DNA from: Bacteroidaceae bacterium
GTDB taxonomy: Bacteria > Bacteroidota > Bacteroidia > Bacteroidales > Bacteroidaceae
Assembly: GCA_024398515.1 (NCBI GenBank)
Contig: JAKSIZ010000027.1
Span: 1-34,530, forward strand
Reading direction: 5' to 3'
Length of the DNA: 34,530 nt
Part shown: piece by piece, positions 1 through 9,555 of the stretch
How the letters are laid out: each line of letters begins with the position of its first letter
How positions within the stretch are numbered: position 1 is the stretch's first letter
The notes under the pieces: generated by a model
The model's database searches: none
The model's input: only the letters and a program-made list of their open reading frames with translations
What the model was told of the DNA's origin: nothing
Translations under genes and position numbers: made by a program

Positions 1-43
1 TTTAGGTTTTCAACCAACAACCCACAACCGATAACCAACCACC

Positions 44-90
44 ATCTCATTTTTTACGAACGAAGTGAGATATTTTTTATGCGAAGCATA
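44..90. repeat. Small hairpins beside branched palindrome 1
   Basis: Two simple inverted repeats lie next to the first branched palindrome. ATCTCA (44-49) pairs with TGAGAT (66-71). TATGC (78-82) pairs with GCATA (86-90) around a GAA loop. The second contains GCGAAGC, a heptamer known from physical studies to form an unusually stable single-stranded DNA mini-hairpin. T runs lie between the hairpins. The stretch 1-43 before them is AACC-rich low-complexity sequence in which I see no gene. Confidence 0.5.
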
Positions 91-96
91 TTTTTT

Positions 97-223
97 ATAT
101 GATGTATGGATAGCCACGATAGTGGTGTCTTTGTGTGGTGTGGTGGTGCAAGAACTTGTTCTTAAGCACCGACACACCACACAAAGACATGGGCTTCAGT
201 ATGAAGCACACCATACATCATAT
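97..223 (+). repeat. Branched palindromic element, copy 1
   Basis: This 127-bp non-coding element folds as a four-way junction. The outer stem is 13 bp and perfect (97-109 with 211-223). Side hairpin A is CCAC-GATA-GTGG (114-125). The inner stem is 16 bp and perfect (127-142 with 173-188) and continues through GGTGC (145-149) with GCACC (166-170). The apex is AAGAAC-TT-GTTCTT (150-163). Side hairpin B is GCTTC-AGTAT-GAAGC (193-207). T-rich tracts flank both ends. Copies 2 and 3 share the architecture and the apex decamer GAACTTGTTC but have unrelated arms. Orientation is set to the strand that reads GAACTTGTTC. The family is not one I recognise; it could act as folded single-stranded DNA or as RNA. 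Confidence 0.8.
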
Positions 224-279
224 CATTTTTTTCTATTATAACTACACACGAAATTGTTTTATAGTCATCCGCTAAGTAA

Positions 280-514
280 TAGCCTGAAAGGCTTAATCCT
301 TTGATTTTTATAATGATTTTCTTTAGATTTTAAGGCGCGCAGCGCCGCCCCCAACAAGTCGTCCCCATTATTTTTGTTCAGATTTTAACTATAGATTTTC
401 AAAATCAAGATAAAAATCAAACGAATAATAAGATGAAGGCTTTATTTTGGTCGCTCCGCTCAAAATCTAACTCAAAATCAAAATAAAAATCCGTATAGTA
501 AGCCTTTCAGGCTA
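280..514. repeat. MITE-like element with 16-bp terminal inverted repeats
   Basis: TAGCCTGAAAGGCTTA (280-295) recurs as its exact reverse complement at 499-514. Each end is also a hairpin (AGCCT-GAA-AGGCT). The similarity continues inward: both ends carry GATTTTTAT followed closely by TGATTTT and TTAGATTTT in inverted orientation, so the imperfect arms are about 45-50 nt long. Further GATTTT motifs occur in the middle, with a GC-rich patch near 335-365. No ORF of note lies inside. It resembles a small non-autonomous repeat or MITE remnant; no target-site duplication was established. Confidence 0.55.
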
Positions 515-618
515 TGATTTAGTTGACAATAATCGTAAAGAAATGGTTTTGTAAAGGAAATTGTAACATAATAATACCATTTTTTACTCAAATTCATACA
601 TAGTTGCGAAATAATTTG

Positions 619-626
619 TAACTTTG
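619..626 (+). promoter_or_regulatory. Probable -7 element of the trmD promoter
   Basis: TAACTTTG matches the Bacteroidetes -7 consensus TAnnTTTG and lies 28 nt before the chosen trmD start. The nearest upstream TTG (604-606) is too close for the usual spacing of about 20 nt, so the -33 element is uncertain. Confidence 0.5.
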
Positions 627-654
627 TGCGGTTATTTTTTTATTGAGATATCGC

Positions 655-1332
655 ATGAGAATAGATATAATTACAGTGGTGCCGGAGATGCTTGAAGGCT
701 TTATGAAAGAGTCGATACTCGGCCGTGCACAGGATAAAGGCATCGTGGAGATATACGTTCACAACCTCCGCGACTATACTAACGACAAGTGGAAACGCGT
801 TGACGACTATCCGTTTGGAGGCTTTGCCGGCATGGTGTTGCAGTGCGAACCTATCGACAATGCAATCTCTGCACTAAAGGCAGAACGCGATTACGACGAA
901 GTAATCTACGTGACTCCCGACGGAGAACGGTTCGATCAGCCGATGGCAAACTCGCTTTCCATGTACGAGAACATAATCATTCTGTGTGGACATTATAAAG
1001 GTATTGACCAACGTGTGCGCGACCATCTGATAACAAAAGAGATCACAATAGGCGACTATGTGCTTACTGGTGGCGAACTTGCAGCGGCAGTTATTACCGA
1101 TGCAGTGGTCAGATTACTGCCTGGAAGCATTGGCGACGACGAAAGTGCACTGTCGGATTGCTTCCAGGATAACCTCCTTGCGGCACCGATTTACACACGC
1201 CCAGCCGACTATAAAGGATGGAAAGTGCCCGACATACTGCTCTCAGGCCACGAAGCAAAGATAAAGGAATGGGAGATAGAAGAGAGTCTCAGAAGAACAA
1301 AAGAACTTAGACCGGATTTGTTGGATGAATGA
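655..1332 (+). CDS. trmD: tRNA (guanine37-N1)-methyltransferase TrmD
   Basis: TrmD uses S-adenosylmethionine to methylate G37 next to the anticodon in a subset of tRNAs, which prevents +1 frameshifting. It belongs to the SPOUT (trefoil-knot) superfamily. The protein of 225 aa has the usual family length. It opens with [12 protein letters not shown], which matches the family N-terminus, so the ATG at 655 is preferred over the in-frame TTG at 643. Family motifs are visible: DDYPFGG (residues 50-56), GHYKGID (112-118) and [10 protein letters not shown] (132-141), the last two forming the knot that binds the cofactor. The stop overlaps the ligA start by 8 nt, which implies translational coupling. 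The ribosomal-protein and rimM genes that neighbour trmD in many bacteria are absent here. Confidence 0.97.
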   Translation: MRIDIITVVPEMLEGFMKESILGRAQDKGIVEIYVHNLRDYTNDKWKRVDDYPFGGFAGMVLQCEPIDNAISALKAERDYDEVIYVTPDGERFDQPMANSLSMYENIIILCGHYKGIDQRVRDHLITKEITIGDYVLTGGELAAAVITDAVVRLLPGSIGDDESALSDCFQDNLLAAPIYTRPADYKGWKVPDILLSGHEAKIKEWEIEESLRRTKELRPDLLDE

Positions 1333-3394
1333 AATTGACAGAATAAAGGCTTTGCGGAGCGAACTGCACGCACACAATCATCGCTATTATGTGGAGAATA
1401 ACCCGATAATCAGCGACCAGGAGTTTGATATTCTTATGCACGAGTTGCAGGATTTGGAGGCACGTCACCCCGAACTCTATGATGCAAATTCGCCAACGCA
1501 ACGTGTCGGTTCCGACCTTTCACAAGAGTTCAGGCAGGTGGCACATAAGTATCCTATGCTCTCACTTGCCAACACTTACAACCGCCAGGACGTTGAAGAC
1601 TTCTATAATCGAGTGAAGAATGGGCTGAACGGAGAGGCGTTTGAGGTGTGTTGTGAGATGAAATACGACGGTCTTTCCATATCACTCACATACGAAGACG
1701 GGCGACTTGTGCGTGCCGTGACGCGTGGCGACGGAGTGAAAGGCGACGATGTGACGGCAAATGTAAGGACAATCCGCTGCATTCCATTGGAACTTTCGGG
1801 CAATACTGTATCAGGCAAACCATATCCAAGAGAGTTTGAAATACGCGGCGAAGTGCTGCTGCCGTTCGACTCATTCAATAGACTGAACGCAGAACGTGAG
1901 GCGGATGGCGAACCATTGTTTGCCAATCCACGCAATGCAGCATCGGGAACATTGAAACTTCAAAGCTCAGCCGAGGTGGCCCGACGCGGCTTGGACGCAT
2001 ACCTTTATTATCTGTTGACCGACGAAAACGAGTCGAAACCAGCACAACAATTGGACTTGTTTACGTTTGCAGAACCAGAAGATTCGTTGCCTTCAACACA
2101 TTTCGACCGACTTGAAGCCGCAAAAAGTTGGGGATTCAAGATATCGAAAGGCATGAAACTATGCAAGACTTTGCAGGACATATACGATTACATTGACTGT
2201 TGGGACAAGGAACGCAAGAACCTTCCAGTGGCTACTGACGGCATTGTATTGAAGGTAAATTCACTTCGTCAGCAGAAGTCGCTGGGCTTTACAGCCAAGA
2301 GTCCGCGATGGGCAATAGCATATAAGTTCAAGGCAGAACGTGCATGTACGCGACTTGATGAGGTCACTTATCAGGTTGGTCGCACTGGTGCCATCACTCC
2401 TGTAGCGAATATGCAGCCAGTTTTGCTTGCCGGAACGGTGGTGAAACGAGCTTCGTTGTACAATGCAGATGCCATAAGTCAGCTCGGTTTACACATCGGC
2501 GACTATGTTTATGTGGAAAAGGGTGGGGAGATAATACCAAAGATTGTAGGCATAGATATTGACCAACGACCAATCATAAGCCAACCTGTGCAGTTCATTA
2601 AGCACTGTCCTGAATGCGGCACACCACTTGTGCGCTATGAGGGAGAGGCTGCGCATTACTGTCCAAACGACACAGGCTGCCCTCCACAGATAAAGGGCCG
2701 CATAGAACATTTCATTTCGCGTAAGGCAATGAACATAGATTCGCTTGGACCTGAAACCGTTGAAGACTACTATAATCATGGGCTGATAAAGAACATTGCA
2801 GACCTGTATCGTATTCAGGTGCAAGATATAAATGGCGATGGAAGTCGTGAGAAGTCGGCGGTGAAGATAGTCAACAGCATAGAGGCAAGCAAGCAAATGC
2901 CGTTCGAACGAGTGGTGTTTGCAATAGGCATACGTTTCGTCGGCGAGACTTCAGCCAAGCAATTGGCACGGCATTTCAAGTCGATGGAAGCGTTGGAAAG
3001 TGCAACAAAGGAACAGTTGCTTGAGGTTGACGGCATAGGAGAGGTGATGGCGCAGAGTATAATAAACTATTTCAGCAATCCTGCAAACGTTGAAATAGTG
3101 AATAGATTGAAGTCGTTTGGCTTGCAGATGCAGTTGTCAGAAGATGCACTTGCCGCACATTCAGACAAACTTGAAGGAAAGGTCATAGTGATCAGTGGCG
3201 TGTTTGCCCAGCACTCACGCGACGAATACAAGCAGATAATAGAAACAAATGGGGGAAAGAATGCAAGCAGCATAAGCAAGAATACCGCTTTTGTGCTTGC
3301 AGGTGACAACATGGGTCCGGCAAAACTTGAGAAAGCCGAGAAACTTGGAGTGCCTATCATCAGCGAAGAAGAGTTCCTGCAAATGATAGAGTGA
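1325..3394 (+). CDS. ligA: NAD-dependent DNA ligase LigA
   Basis: LigA seals nicks in duplex DNA during replication and repair using NAD+ as the adenylate donor. At 689 aa it is slightly longer than the family's typical 670. The adenylation motif KYDG is at residues 113-116, with K113 the adenylated lysine. The OB fold follows, then a four-cysteine zinc site (C428, C431, C446, C452), helix-hairpin-helix repeats over about 465-600 and a C-terminal BRCT domain (about 612-689). A hydrophilic insert at about 231-256 (around ENESKPAQQ) accounts for part of the extra length. The gene overlaps trmD by 8 nt. An 89-nt gap with its own promoter separates it from the next gene. Confidence 0.97.
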   Translation: MNEIDRIKALRSELHAHNHRYYVENNPIISDQEFDILMHELQDLEARHPELYDANSPTQRVGSDLSQEFRQVAHKYPMLSLANTYNRQDVEDFYNRVKNGLNGEAFEVCCEMKYDGLSISLTYEDGRLVRAVTRGDGVKGDDVTANVRTIRCIPLELSGNTVSGKPYPREFEIRGEVLLPFDSFNRLNAEREADGEPLFANPRNAASGTLKLQSSAEVARRGLDAYLYYLLTDENESKPAQQLDLFTFAEPEDSLPSTHFDRLEAAKSWGFKISKGMKLCKTLQDIYDYIDCWDKERKNLPVATDGIVLKVNSLRQQKSLGFTAKSPRWAIAYKFKAERACTRLDEVTYQVGRTGAITPVANMQPVLLAGTVVKRASLYNADAISQLGLHIGDYVYVEKGGEIIPKIVGIDIDQRPIISQPVQFIKHCPECGTPLVRYEGEAAHYCPNDTGCPPQIKGRIEHFISRKAMNIDSLGPETVEDYYNHGLIKNIADLYRIQVQDINGDGSREKSAVKIVNSIEASKQMPFERVVFAIGIRFVGETSAKQLARHFKSMEALESATKEQLLEVDGIGEVMAQSIINYFSNPANVEIVNRLKSFGLQMQLSEDALAAHSDKLEGKVIVISGVFAQHSRDEYKQIIETNGGKNASSISKNTAFVLAGDNMGPAKLEKAEKLGVPIISEEEFLQMIE

Positions 3395-3410
3395 AAGTTT
3401 CATAAAATAA

Positions 3411-3441
3411 TTGTCAGTGTGAAAATAATAGTGTATTTTTG
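3411..3441 (+). promoter_or_regulatory. Promoter of the penicillin-binding protein gene
   Basis: TTG (3411-3413), a 20-nt spacer and TATTTTTG (3434-3441) fit the Bacteroidetes -33/-7 consensus. The pair lies about 43 nt before the start codon at 3484, so the PBP-mltG pair can be transcribed separately from trmD-ligA. Confidence 0.65.
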
Positions 3442-3483
3442 CACCAAAATATGTAATAGATAACATCTCATTAGAGCATATAC

Positions 3484-5793
3484 ATGAAAAAAGAAGAAGA
3501 TAAAACAGAAAACAATATAGCAAAAAAAGGAAAACGTAAGAAGTATATATTGTTGGCGTTGAAGGCTTTTCTGGTATTTATTCTTGCAGTTGTGCTTTTC
3601 CTTTTGGCAGTAAACTTTAACTTCCTTGGGTTGTTTGGCAGTATGCCTTCAACAGAACTCATAATGAATCCGCGTACCGACAACGCTTCGCAGATATATA
3701 GTGAGGATGGAGTGATGATAGGAAAGTTCTATCATGAAAACCGCACTCCGACAAAGTTCCGCGATATAAACCCTGTATTCTGGCAAGCATTAGTCAGCAC
3801 TGAGGACGAACGCTTCTATGAGCATCACGGTATTGACTTCTGGGGTTTTGGCGCAGCATTCAAGGATATGATTGTTCATGGGCATCCACGTGGTGCATCG
3901 ACCATTACACAGCAGTTAGCGAAGAACCTCTATCGTGTACGTACAAACTATTCTACCGGTTTATTGGGCAATATACCAGGTCTGAGAATGCTTATCATTA
4001 AGAGCAAAGAATGGATTTCTGCTGTGAAACTGGAAATGTTCTATAGTAAGAATGAAATACTAAATATGTATGCCAACACGGTTGAATTTGGCAGCAATGC
4101 ATACGGCATAGGTACAGCGAGTAAGGTATATTTCAACAAGACTCCAAATGATTTGACAGCGGAAGAAGCCGCGGTTCTCGTAGGAATACTGAAGGCGACG
4201 ACGTTTTATAATCCTGTTTTGAATCCAGACAATAGCTTGAGGCGCAGGAATACAGTGCTCGACAATATGTACAAACAGGATTTTCTGACAGAACAGCAAC
4301 GCGATTCTTTGTGTGCACTGCCGCTGAAACTCGATTATCATCCTGAAGAAAAGAACGAAAATCTTACAATGTATTTCCGCGAAGCTATTGCCAACGAATT
4401 GAGCGAATGGTGTGATGTTTCAGGCGTGGACCTTTATGCTGATGGATTGAAGATATACACCACAATTGACTCAAGGATGCAAAAGTTTGCCGAGAACTCG
4501 GTGCGTCGTAACATGCAACGCATACAACGCGACTTTGATGCACATTGGGGGAAGCGAGATCCTTGGAGCAAGGAACAACCAGATTTGGTTAAGAATATAG
4601 CGAAAAAGACATCATATTATAAGGAATTGGAGAAAATCTTTCCAGATAATCCTGATTCAATAGAATACTACATCAACAAACCACACGAGACAAAAGTGTT
4701 CTCATACGATGGACCTGTGACGAAAAACTTGTCGTTGATGGATTCCATAAGGTACATGTGCCGCTACATGCATTGTGGATTTGTGGCAATGGATCCTGCT
4801 AATGGCTACGTAAAGGCATGGGTAGGCGATGTGGATTATCGTGCATGGCAGTATGATAAGGTTACAGCATTGCGTCAACCTGGCTCAACATTCAAGTTGT
4901 TTGTTTATACTGAAGCAATGAATCAGGGATTGACTCCAGCTGATAAGCGTCAGGATTCGCCTATAACAGTGAGAGTTCTTGACGACGGAAAGTACCGCAA
5001 TTGGTCGCCAACCAATGCAAACGGACGTTTCAGTGGCGACAGCATGACGCTGAAGAATGCCTTCGCACAAAGCATAAACTCAATCGCAGTCAAGCTTGGA
5101 CAAGAAGTTGGAATATCGTCCATAGCACATACTGCATACGATATGGGCATTACTACCAAGCTTGAAGAGCAACCATCGCTTTGCCTTGGAGCGTCGGAAG
5201 TGAAACTCATAGATCTCGCTGATGCGTACTGTACCGTAGCAAATGGTGGAGCGAAAGTTACACCGACACTCGTCACGAGAATCGTTGATGCAGATGGTAA
5301 AATTATTTATCAAGCACCAGTTGAGAAGGTTCAAGTCCTTGCAAAGCGCACTGTGACAATGATGCAGCAAATGCTGATGGGTGGTGTGCAGAACGAACAC
5401 GGAACTTCTCATTCACTCCTTAATTATATAGGCGATGTCAGTGATACTGACTTTGGAGGAAAGACTGGCACGACAAACAACAACTCTGACGGTTGGTTTA
5501 TGGGAGTTACTCCACATCTCGTTTGTGGTGCTTGGGTTGGTGGCGAGTATCGTTCTATTCATTTCAGCAACGGGCAGGGCCAAGGAGCAAAGACTGCTCT
5601 CCCTATCTGTGCCGACTTTATGCGCGATGTATTCCATTCCTCTTTGTTTAGGAAATATCACGGACAATATCCTCCGCTATCGGATGAAGATATGATGTGG
5701 ATGGACATTGACACTCTCGTCATCGAACCTGACACTGTGCTGATTGACGAAGAAGAATTACTTGACAGTTTTAATTTAGACGAAATGATATGA
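3484..5793 (+). CDS. mrcA: Class A penicillin-binding protein 1A
   Basis: This is a bifunctional peptidoglycan synthase that polymerises glycan strands and cross-links stem peptides in the periplasm, anchored in the inner membrane. A lysine-rich cytoplasmic tail (1-20) precedes one membrane helix (about 21-45). The GT51 glycosyltransferase domain shows TEDERFYEHHG with catalytic E107, GASTITQQLAKN (138-148) and the KLEMFYSKNEILNMY segment (182-196). The transpeptidase domain has SxxK at S468-K471, S530-I-N532 and KTGT at 660-663, so all catalytic motifs are intact. At 769 aa it is a normal class A size. Its stop overlaps the mltG start as ATGA, placing a synthase and a glycan-terminating lytic enzyme in one unit. 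The symbol is by function; paralogues in other Bacteroidales carry various names. Confidence 0.93.
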   Translation: MKKEEDKTENNIAKKGKRKKYILLALKAFLVFILAVVLFLLAVNFNFLGLFGSMPSTELIMNPRTDNASQIYSEDGVMIGKFYHENRTPTKFRDINPVFWQALVSTEDERFYEHHGIDFWGFGAAFKDMIVHGHPRGASTITQQLAKNLYRVRTNYSTGLLGNIPGLRMLIIKSKEWISAVKLEMFYSKNEILNMYANTVEFGSNAYGIGTASKVYFNKTPNDLTAEEAAVLVGILKATTFYNPVLNPDNSLRRRNTVLDNMYKQDFLTEQQRDSLCALPLKLDYHPEEKNENLTMYFREAIANELSEWCDVSGVDLYADGLKIYTTIDSRMQKFAENSVRRNMQRIQRDFDAHWGKRDPWSKEQPDLVKNIAKKTSYYKELEKIFPDNPDSIEYYINKPHETKVFSYDGPVTKNLSLMDSIRYMCRYMHCGFVAMDPANGYVKAWVGDVDYRAWQYDKVTALRQPGSTFKLFVYTEAMNQGLTPADKRQDSPITVRVLDDGKYRNWSPTNANGRFSGDSMTLKNAFAQSINSIAVKLGQEVGISSIAHTAYDMGITTKLEEQPSLCLGASEVKLIDLADAYCTVANGGAKVTPTLVTRIVDADGKIIYQAPVEKVQVLAKRTVTMMQQMLMGGVQNEHGTSHSLLNYIGDVSDTDFGGKTGTTNNNSDGWFMGVTPHLVCGAWVGGEYRSIHFSNGQGQGAKTALPICADFMRDVFHSSLFRKYHGQYPPLSDEDMMWMDIDTLVIEPDTVLIDEEELLDSFNLDEMI

Positions 5794-6809
5794 AAAAAAA
5801 ACAATGCTACATAATTGCTATTGTCGTATGTGCTATATTCGTGATTGCTTATATTGCATACAACTTCTTTGCCTCGTTCTCTGCTTCTGATGAAAAGCAA
5901 AGTATCTATATTGACAACGATGACAACATAGATTCAGTTTATACCAAGTTGCAACCTATGGCGCGTACAATGTCGCTGACCGTATTCTCTACCATGACTC
6001 GTCACACCGAATATGCCGACCATATAAAGACGGGACGCTATGAAATCTCGCCAGGCATGGGTGCACTTCAAGTGTTCCGTATGCTGCGTGGAGGAATGCA
6101 AGAACCTGTAATGGTCACTGTTCCGAACGTCAGAACCATAAACCAGATGGCTGGACGATTGTCGAAAGCACTCATGTGCGACAGCGTAGAACTTGCCGAA
6201 GCACTTTCTGACGATGCCGTTTGTAGGGCATACGGCTTTACAAAGGCAACAATTCCGTCAATGTTCGTTCCAAACTCATATAGCATGTATTGGAACATTT
6301 CAGTCGAAAAACTCTTGCAAAGGATGAAGCAGGAGTATGATGTCTTTTGGAACACTGAACGCAAGACAAAGGCAGCGTCGATGAAACTGACGCCCGACCA
6401 GGTCTGCACCATTGCAAGTATTGTTGATGAGGAAACAAACAAGACCGACGAAAAGCCAACCATTGCAGGACTTTACTATAACCGTTACCTGAAAGGAATG
6501 AAGTTGCAAGCCGACCCAACGGTGAAGTTCGCTCTTCAGGACTTTGGCATACGACGAATACTAAACAGCATGTTGACCACCGATAGCCCATATAACACCT
6601 ATATGTATGCAGGGCTGCCTCCTGGTCCGATACGAGTACCGTCGCAGGAAGGCATAGATGCTGTGCTTAACTATGAGCACCATAATTACCTGTACATGTG
6701 TGCCAAGGAAGACTTCTCGGGCTATCACAACTTTGCTGTAACAGGCACCGAGCACCAAGCCAATGCCCGTCGCTATGCCCAAGCCCTTAATGCAAGGGGA
6801 ATAAGATAG
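5790..6809 (+). CDS. mltG: Endolytic transglycosylase MltG (YceG-like)
   Basis: MltG is an inner-membrane lytic transglycosylase thought to cut nascent glycan strands and so set their length. The 339-aa protein has one N-terminal membrane helix (about 6-28), an N-terminal LysM-like region and the YceG catalytic domain. The family signature appears as ASIVDEET (209-216), followed by the NRYLKGMKLQADPTVKF segment. Many homologues read E rather than D at the position of D213. The conserved second glutamate (E215) is present, so activity is likely but not certain. It is translationally coupled to the upstream PBP by a 4-nt ATGA overlap, which fits joint control of glycan synthesis and release. 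Confidence 0.93.
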   Translation: MKKKQCYIIAIVVCAIFVIAYIAYNFFASFSASDEKQSIYIDNDDNIDSVYTKLQPMARTMSLTVFSTMTRHTEYADHIKTGRYEISPGMGALQVFRMLRGGMQEPVMVTVPNVRTINQMAGRLSKALMCDSVELAEALSDDAVCRAYGFTKATIPSMFVPNSYSMYWNISVEKLLQRMKQEYDVFWNTERKTKAASMKLTPDQVCTIASIVDEETNKTDEKPTIAGLYYNRYLKGMKLQADPTVKFALQDFGIRRILNSMLTTDSPYNTYMYAGLPPGPIRVPSQEGIDAVLNYEHHNYLYMCAKEDFSGYHNFAVTGTEHQANARRYAQALNARGIR

Positions 6810-6824
6810 GCGATGTAAATTGAC

Positions 6825-6832
6825 TATATTTG
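6825..6832 (+). promoter_or_regulatory. Possible -7 element before engB
   Basis: TATATTTG matches TAnnTTTG and lies 41 nt upstream of the engB start. I could not identify a well-placed -33 TTG, so this is a half-supported promoter. Confidence 0.4.
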
Positions 6833-6873
6833 CTTTTTTCGTTAGGAACGTGTAATTTAGAAATCATTGAACA

Positions 6874-7470
6874 ATGGAAATAAAGAATGCTGAATTTGTG
6901 ATTAGCAGCCAGACGGTAAACAGTTGCCCGAAAGATAATAAGGAGGAATATGCCTTCATAGGGCGCAGTAACGTAGGGAAGTCGAGCCTTATCAACATGC
7001 TCTGCAACAATAAAAAACTTGCAAAGACATCGGCAACACCAGGAAAGACGCTGCTCATAAACCATTTCATCATCAATAAGGATTGGTATCTTGTCGATTT
7101 GCCAGGCTATGGATATGCCAAAAGGTCGAAGTCGGAGATAAAACGTCTGGAGCAGATGATACAAGGTTACATACTGCAACGTCAGCAATTGGTGAATGTT
7201 TTCCTACTTGTTGACATCCGTCTTGAGCCACAGAAGATTGACCTTGAGTTCATCGATTGGTTAGGAACGAGCGGAATTCCGTTCTGCATCGTCTTTACTA
7301 AAGCCGACAAGATTGGCAAAGTGGTGGCGCAGAAGAACGTAGCGGCGTATTGCAAGAAACTTAGCGAGACGTGGGACGAGCTGCCTCCATACATTGTTAC
7401 AAGTTCTGAAACTCGTCAGGGTAGGGAAGAGGTGCTGAATTACATCGATTTATGCCGCAGCCAGTTATAG
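6874..7470 (+). CDS. yihA: Ribosome biogenesis GTP-binding protein YihA/YsxC (EngB)
   Basis: This is a small essential TRAFAC GTPase that assists assembly of the 50S ribosomal subunit. The 198-aa protein is almost entirely a G domain: G1 P-loop GRSNVGKS (30-37), G3 DLPG (75-78) and G4 TKAD (142-145, followed by K146). TSATPGKT (52-59) lies in the switch region. Length and motif order match the family. The end of the gene overlaps the following ABC-F gene by 19 nt in another frame, so the two are probably co-translated; both act on ribosomes or translation. Confidence 0.95.
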   Translation: MEIKNAEFVISSQTVNSCPKDNKEEYAFIGRSNVGKSSLINMLCNNKKLAKTSATPGKTLLINHFIINKDWYLVDLPGYGYAKRSKSEIKRLEQMIQGYILQRQQLVNVFLLVDIRLEPQKIDLEFIDWLGTSGIPFCIVFTKADKIGKVVAQKNVAAYCKKLSETWDELPPYIVTSSETRQGREEVLNYIDLCRSQL

Positions 7471-9215
7471 ACGTACAAGGCGTGTCGAAGCGTTTCGGCG
7501 AGCGAATCCTCTTTGAGAATGTCTCGTTTAGTATCGCTGAACGGCAGAAAGTAGGACTAATAGCACGCAACGGCACGGGCAAGAGTACGCTGCTTTCAAT
7601 GATTGCAGGCGTCGAAAGCCTCGATAGCGGTAGCGTTATCTTCCGCAATGGTATTCGTGTGGGCTATCTTTCGCAGGAGTCACTCTTCGATGAAAACGAG
7701 ACTGTGCTTGACGCATGCTTCAACCACAACAACGAGGATGAGAAGATTCTAAAGGCAAAACAGATTCTGACGAAGTTGAAGATTGCCAATCTTGACCAGC
7801 GGATGGGCTCACTTAGTGGTGGTCAGCAGAAGCGAGTGGCACTTGCCAACGTGCTGATTACCGAGCCTGACCTCCTGATTCTTGACGAACCGACGAACCA
7901 TCTCGACATTGAAATGATAGAATGGCTCGAAGGTTTTCTTTCGCGGGGAACGCAAGCGTTGCTCATGGTGACGCATGACCGCTTCTTCCTCGACCGAATA
8001 TGTTCGGTAATCATAGAACTTGACGACCGCCAAATCTACACTTATCGCGGCAACTACAGTTATTATCTTGAGAAAAGACAGGAGCGATTGGATAACCGAC
8101 GGGCTGAAATGGAGCGTTGCATGAACCTCTACCGCACAGAACTGGAGTGGATGCGACGAATGCCACAAGCACGTGGACATAAGGCAAAGTACCGTGAGGA
8201 TGCCTTCTGGGAACTAAAAGATCGCGTGACACGACGCATCGAAGAGCGACAGATGAAACTTAAACTCTTCAACGTCTATATTGGAAGCAAGATATTCGAG
8301 TCGCAATACGTGTCGAAATCGTTCGACGAAAAGGTCATACTCAAGGACTTTTACTATAACTTTGCACGCTATGAGAAGATGGGAATCGTGGGCAACAACG
8401 GCACGGGCAAGAGCACATTTATTAAACTTCTTCTCGGTCTTGTACCGCCCGACGATGGTCGTTTCGTCATTGGCGAGACGGTGAAGTTCGGCTATTTCTC
8501 GCAGGAAGGACTACACTTCAACGACCAGCAGAAGGTAATCGACGTGGTAAAAGCCATTGCAGAATACATTGATGTGGGTAAAGGCAAGCATCTCTCGGCT
8601 TCGCAATTCCTGCAATACTTCCTGTTTTCACCCGAGCAGCAGTACGACTACGTGTATAAACTCAGTGGAGGCGAGAAGCGGAAACTCTATCTTTGCACGG
8701 TGCTGATGCGCCATCCTAACTTCTTGATACTCGATGAACCTACAAACGACCTCGACATTGATACGCTGCAAGTGCTTGAGGAATACCTTGAGGACTTCCC
8801 AGGATGCGTCATAGTGGTTTCGCACGACCGATATTTCACTGACAAGATTGTAGATCATTTGCTCGTGTTCCACGGCGATGGCGACATACAAGACTTCCCT
8901 GGCAACTATACACAGTATCGTGAATACGAGAAATTGCAGGTAAAAGAGAGTTCGACGGAACAGAAACAACGTCCTGCGAGAGAAAAACCGAAGACGGAAA
9001 AGCGCAAACTCTCGTTTAAGGAAAAACGCGAGTTCGAGCTGTTGGAACGCGACATAGAGGCTCTCGAAACCGAACAGAAACAGATAGAGGAAGCCCTGTC
9101 GTCGCCAAATCTTGCCGTTGACAAGATTGTAGAGATGAGCAAACGCTTGCCGGTACTAAAGGAAGAACTCGACGAGAAATCCATGCGATGGCTTGAGTTA
9201 TCCGAGTTCGTATAA
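7452..9215 (+). CDS. ABC-F family ATPase (Uup-like)
   Basis: This cytosolic ATPase has two ABC domains and no membrane segment, as expected for the ABC-F family, whose members act on ribosomes or nucleic acids. Domain 1 shows Walker [10 protein letters not shown] (38-46), signature LSGGQ (121-125), Walker B with DEPTNHLD (145-152) and H-loop H175. The charged linker between domains spans about 205-275. Domain 2 shows GNNGTGKST (314-322), LSGGE (404-408) and DEPTNDLD (428-435). The C-terminal 80 residues are rich in E, K and R and look like the coiled coil typical of Uup. The first Walker A has Ala in place of the usual first Gly. The 19-nt overlap with engB suggests coupling. Antibiotic-resistance function is not indicated; a housekeeping Uup role is the likelier reading. 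Confidence 0.9.
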   Translation: MPQPVIDVQGVSKRFGERILFENVSFSIAERQKVGLIARNGTGKSTLLSMIAGVESLDSGSVIFRNGIRVGYLSQESLFDENETVLDACFNHNNEDEKILKAKQILTKLKIANLDQRMGSLSGGQQKRVALANVLITEPDLLILDEPTNHLDIEMIEWLEGFLSRGTQALLMVTHDRFFLDRICSVIIELDDRQIYTYRGNYSYYLEKRQERLDNRRAEMERCMNLYRTELEWMRRMPQARGHKAKYREDAFWELKDRVTRRIEERQMKLKLFNVYIGSKIFESQYVSKSFDEKVILKDFYYNFARYEKMGIVGNNGTGKSTFIKLLLGLVPPDDGRFVIGETVKFGYFSQEGLHFNDQQKVIDVVKAIAEYIDVGKGKHLSASQFLQYFLFSPEQQYDYVYKLSGGEKRKLYLCTVLMRHPNFLILDEPTNDLDIDTLQVLEEYLEDFPGCVIVVSHDRYFTDKIVDHLLVFHGDGDIQDFPGNYTQYREYEKLQVKESSTEQKQRPAREKPKTEKRKLSFKEKREFELLERDIEALETEQKQIEEALSSPNLAVDKIVEMSKRLPVLKEELDEKSMRWLELSEFV

Positions 9216-9255
9216 TCATATCAACCTTATCGTTGTTCAATCTTCGAATTTCATC

Positions 9256-9277
9256 CGCGCGTGCGCGCGTATATATA
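9256..9277. other. Alternating purine-pyrimidine (Z-DNA-prone) tract
   Basis: A 22-nt strictly alternating tract, CG-rich then TA-rich, lies 40 nt after the ABC-F stop. Two other intergenic regions (15222-15250 and 34521-34530) carry similar tracts. It marks the boundary between the housekeeping block and the SusCD operon. Such sequence can adopt left-handed DNA under supercoiling. Confidence 0.6.
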
Positions 9278-9307
9278 ATAATGTATGGCGTTAAACAGCC
9301 CATCATT

Positions 9308-9360
9308 GTGTCAACGAATTTTTCCGTTGGCAAAAAACCAAAAAAGTAAATTCGTGACAC
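9308..9360. repeat. Inverted repeat upstream of the first SusC gene
   Basis: GTGTCAACGAATTT (9308-9321) pairs with AAATTCGTGACAC (9348-9360), leaving one bulged A. Inside, TTGG (9327-9330) can pair with CCAA (9338-9341). It lies 93 nt after the ABC-F stop and about 60 nt before the SusC promoter. It could be a late terminator for the housekeeping operon or an operator; no long T run follows, so the former is not secure. Confidence 0.5.
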
Positions 9361-9419
9361 GAAAAACTGCATTTTAATCAAGATATATTAACGTTTTTTG
9401 CATTTTTATTGACAAAAAG

Positions 9420-9451
9420 TTGCAAGAAATAAAAAAAAACAGTTAATTTTG
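9420..9451 (+). promoter_or_regulatory. Promoter of the first SusCD operon
   Basis: TTG (9420-9422), a 21-nt spacer and TAATTTTG (9444-9451) match the Bacteroidetes -33/-7 consensus. It predicts a leader of roughly 100 nt before the SusC start. No sigma or anti-sigma gene or hybrid two-component regulator lies in the window to explain its control. Confidence 0.65.
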
Positions 9452-9555
9452 TAGTCTAATTTGTGAGATTGTGTACATTTGGATAACAAAAAATTCGAGT
9501 AACACTAATTTGAAAGTTGAATATTTTATGTATTATAAGTTTAATTAATGTAATT

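Noticed and set aside
97-223. Branched element 1 as a tRNA or tRNA remnant
   Set aside because: The topology is cloverleaf-like, but stems are far too long and there is no T-loop motif, no anticodon-arm geometry and no CCA end.
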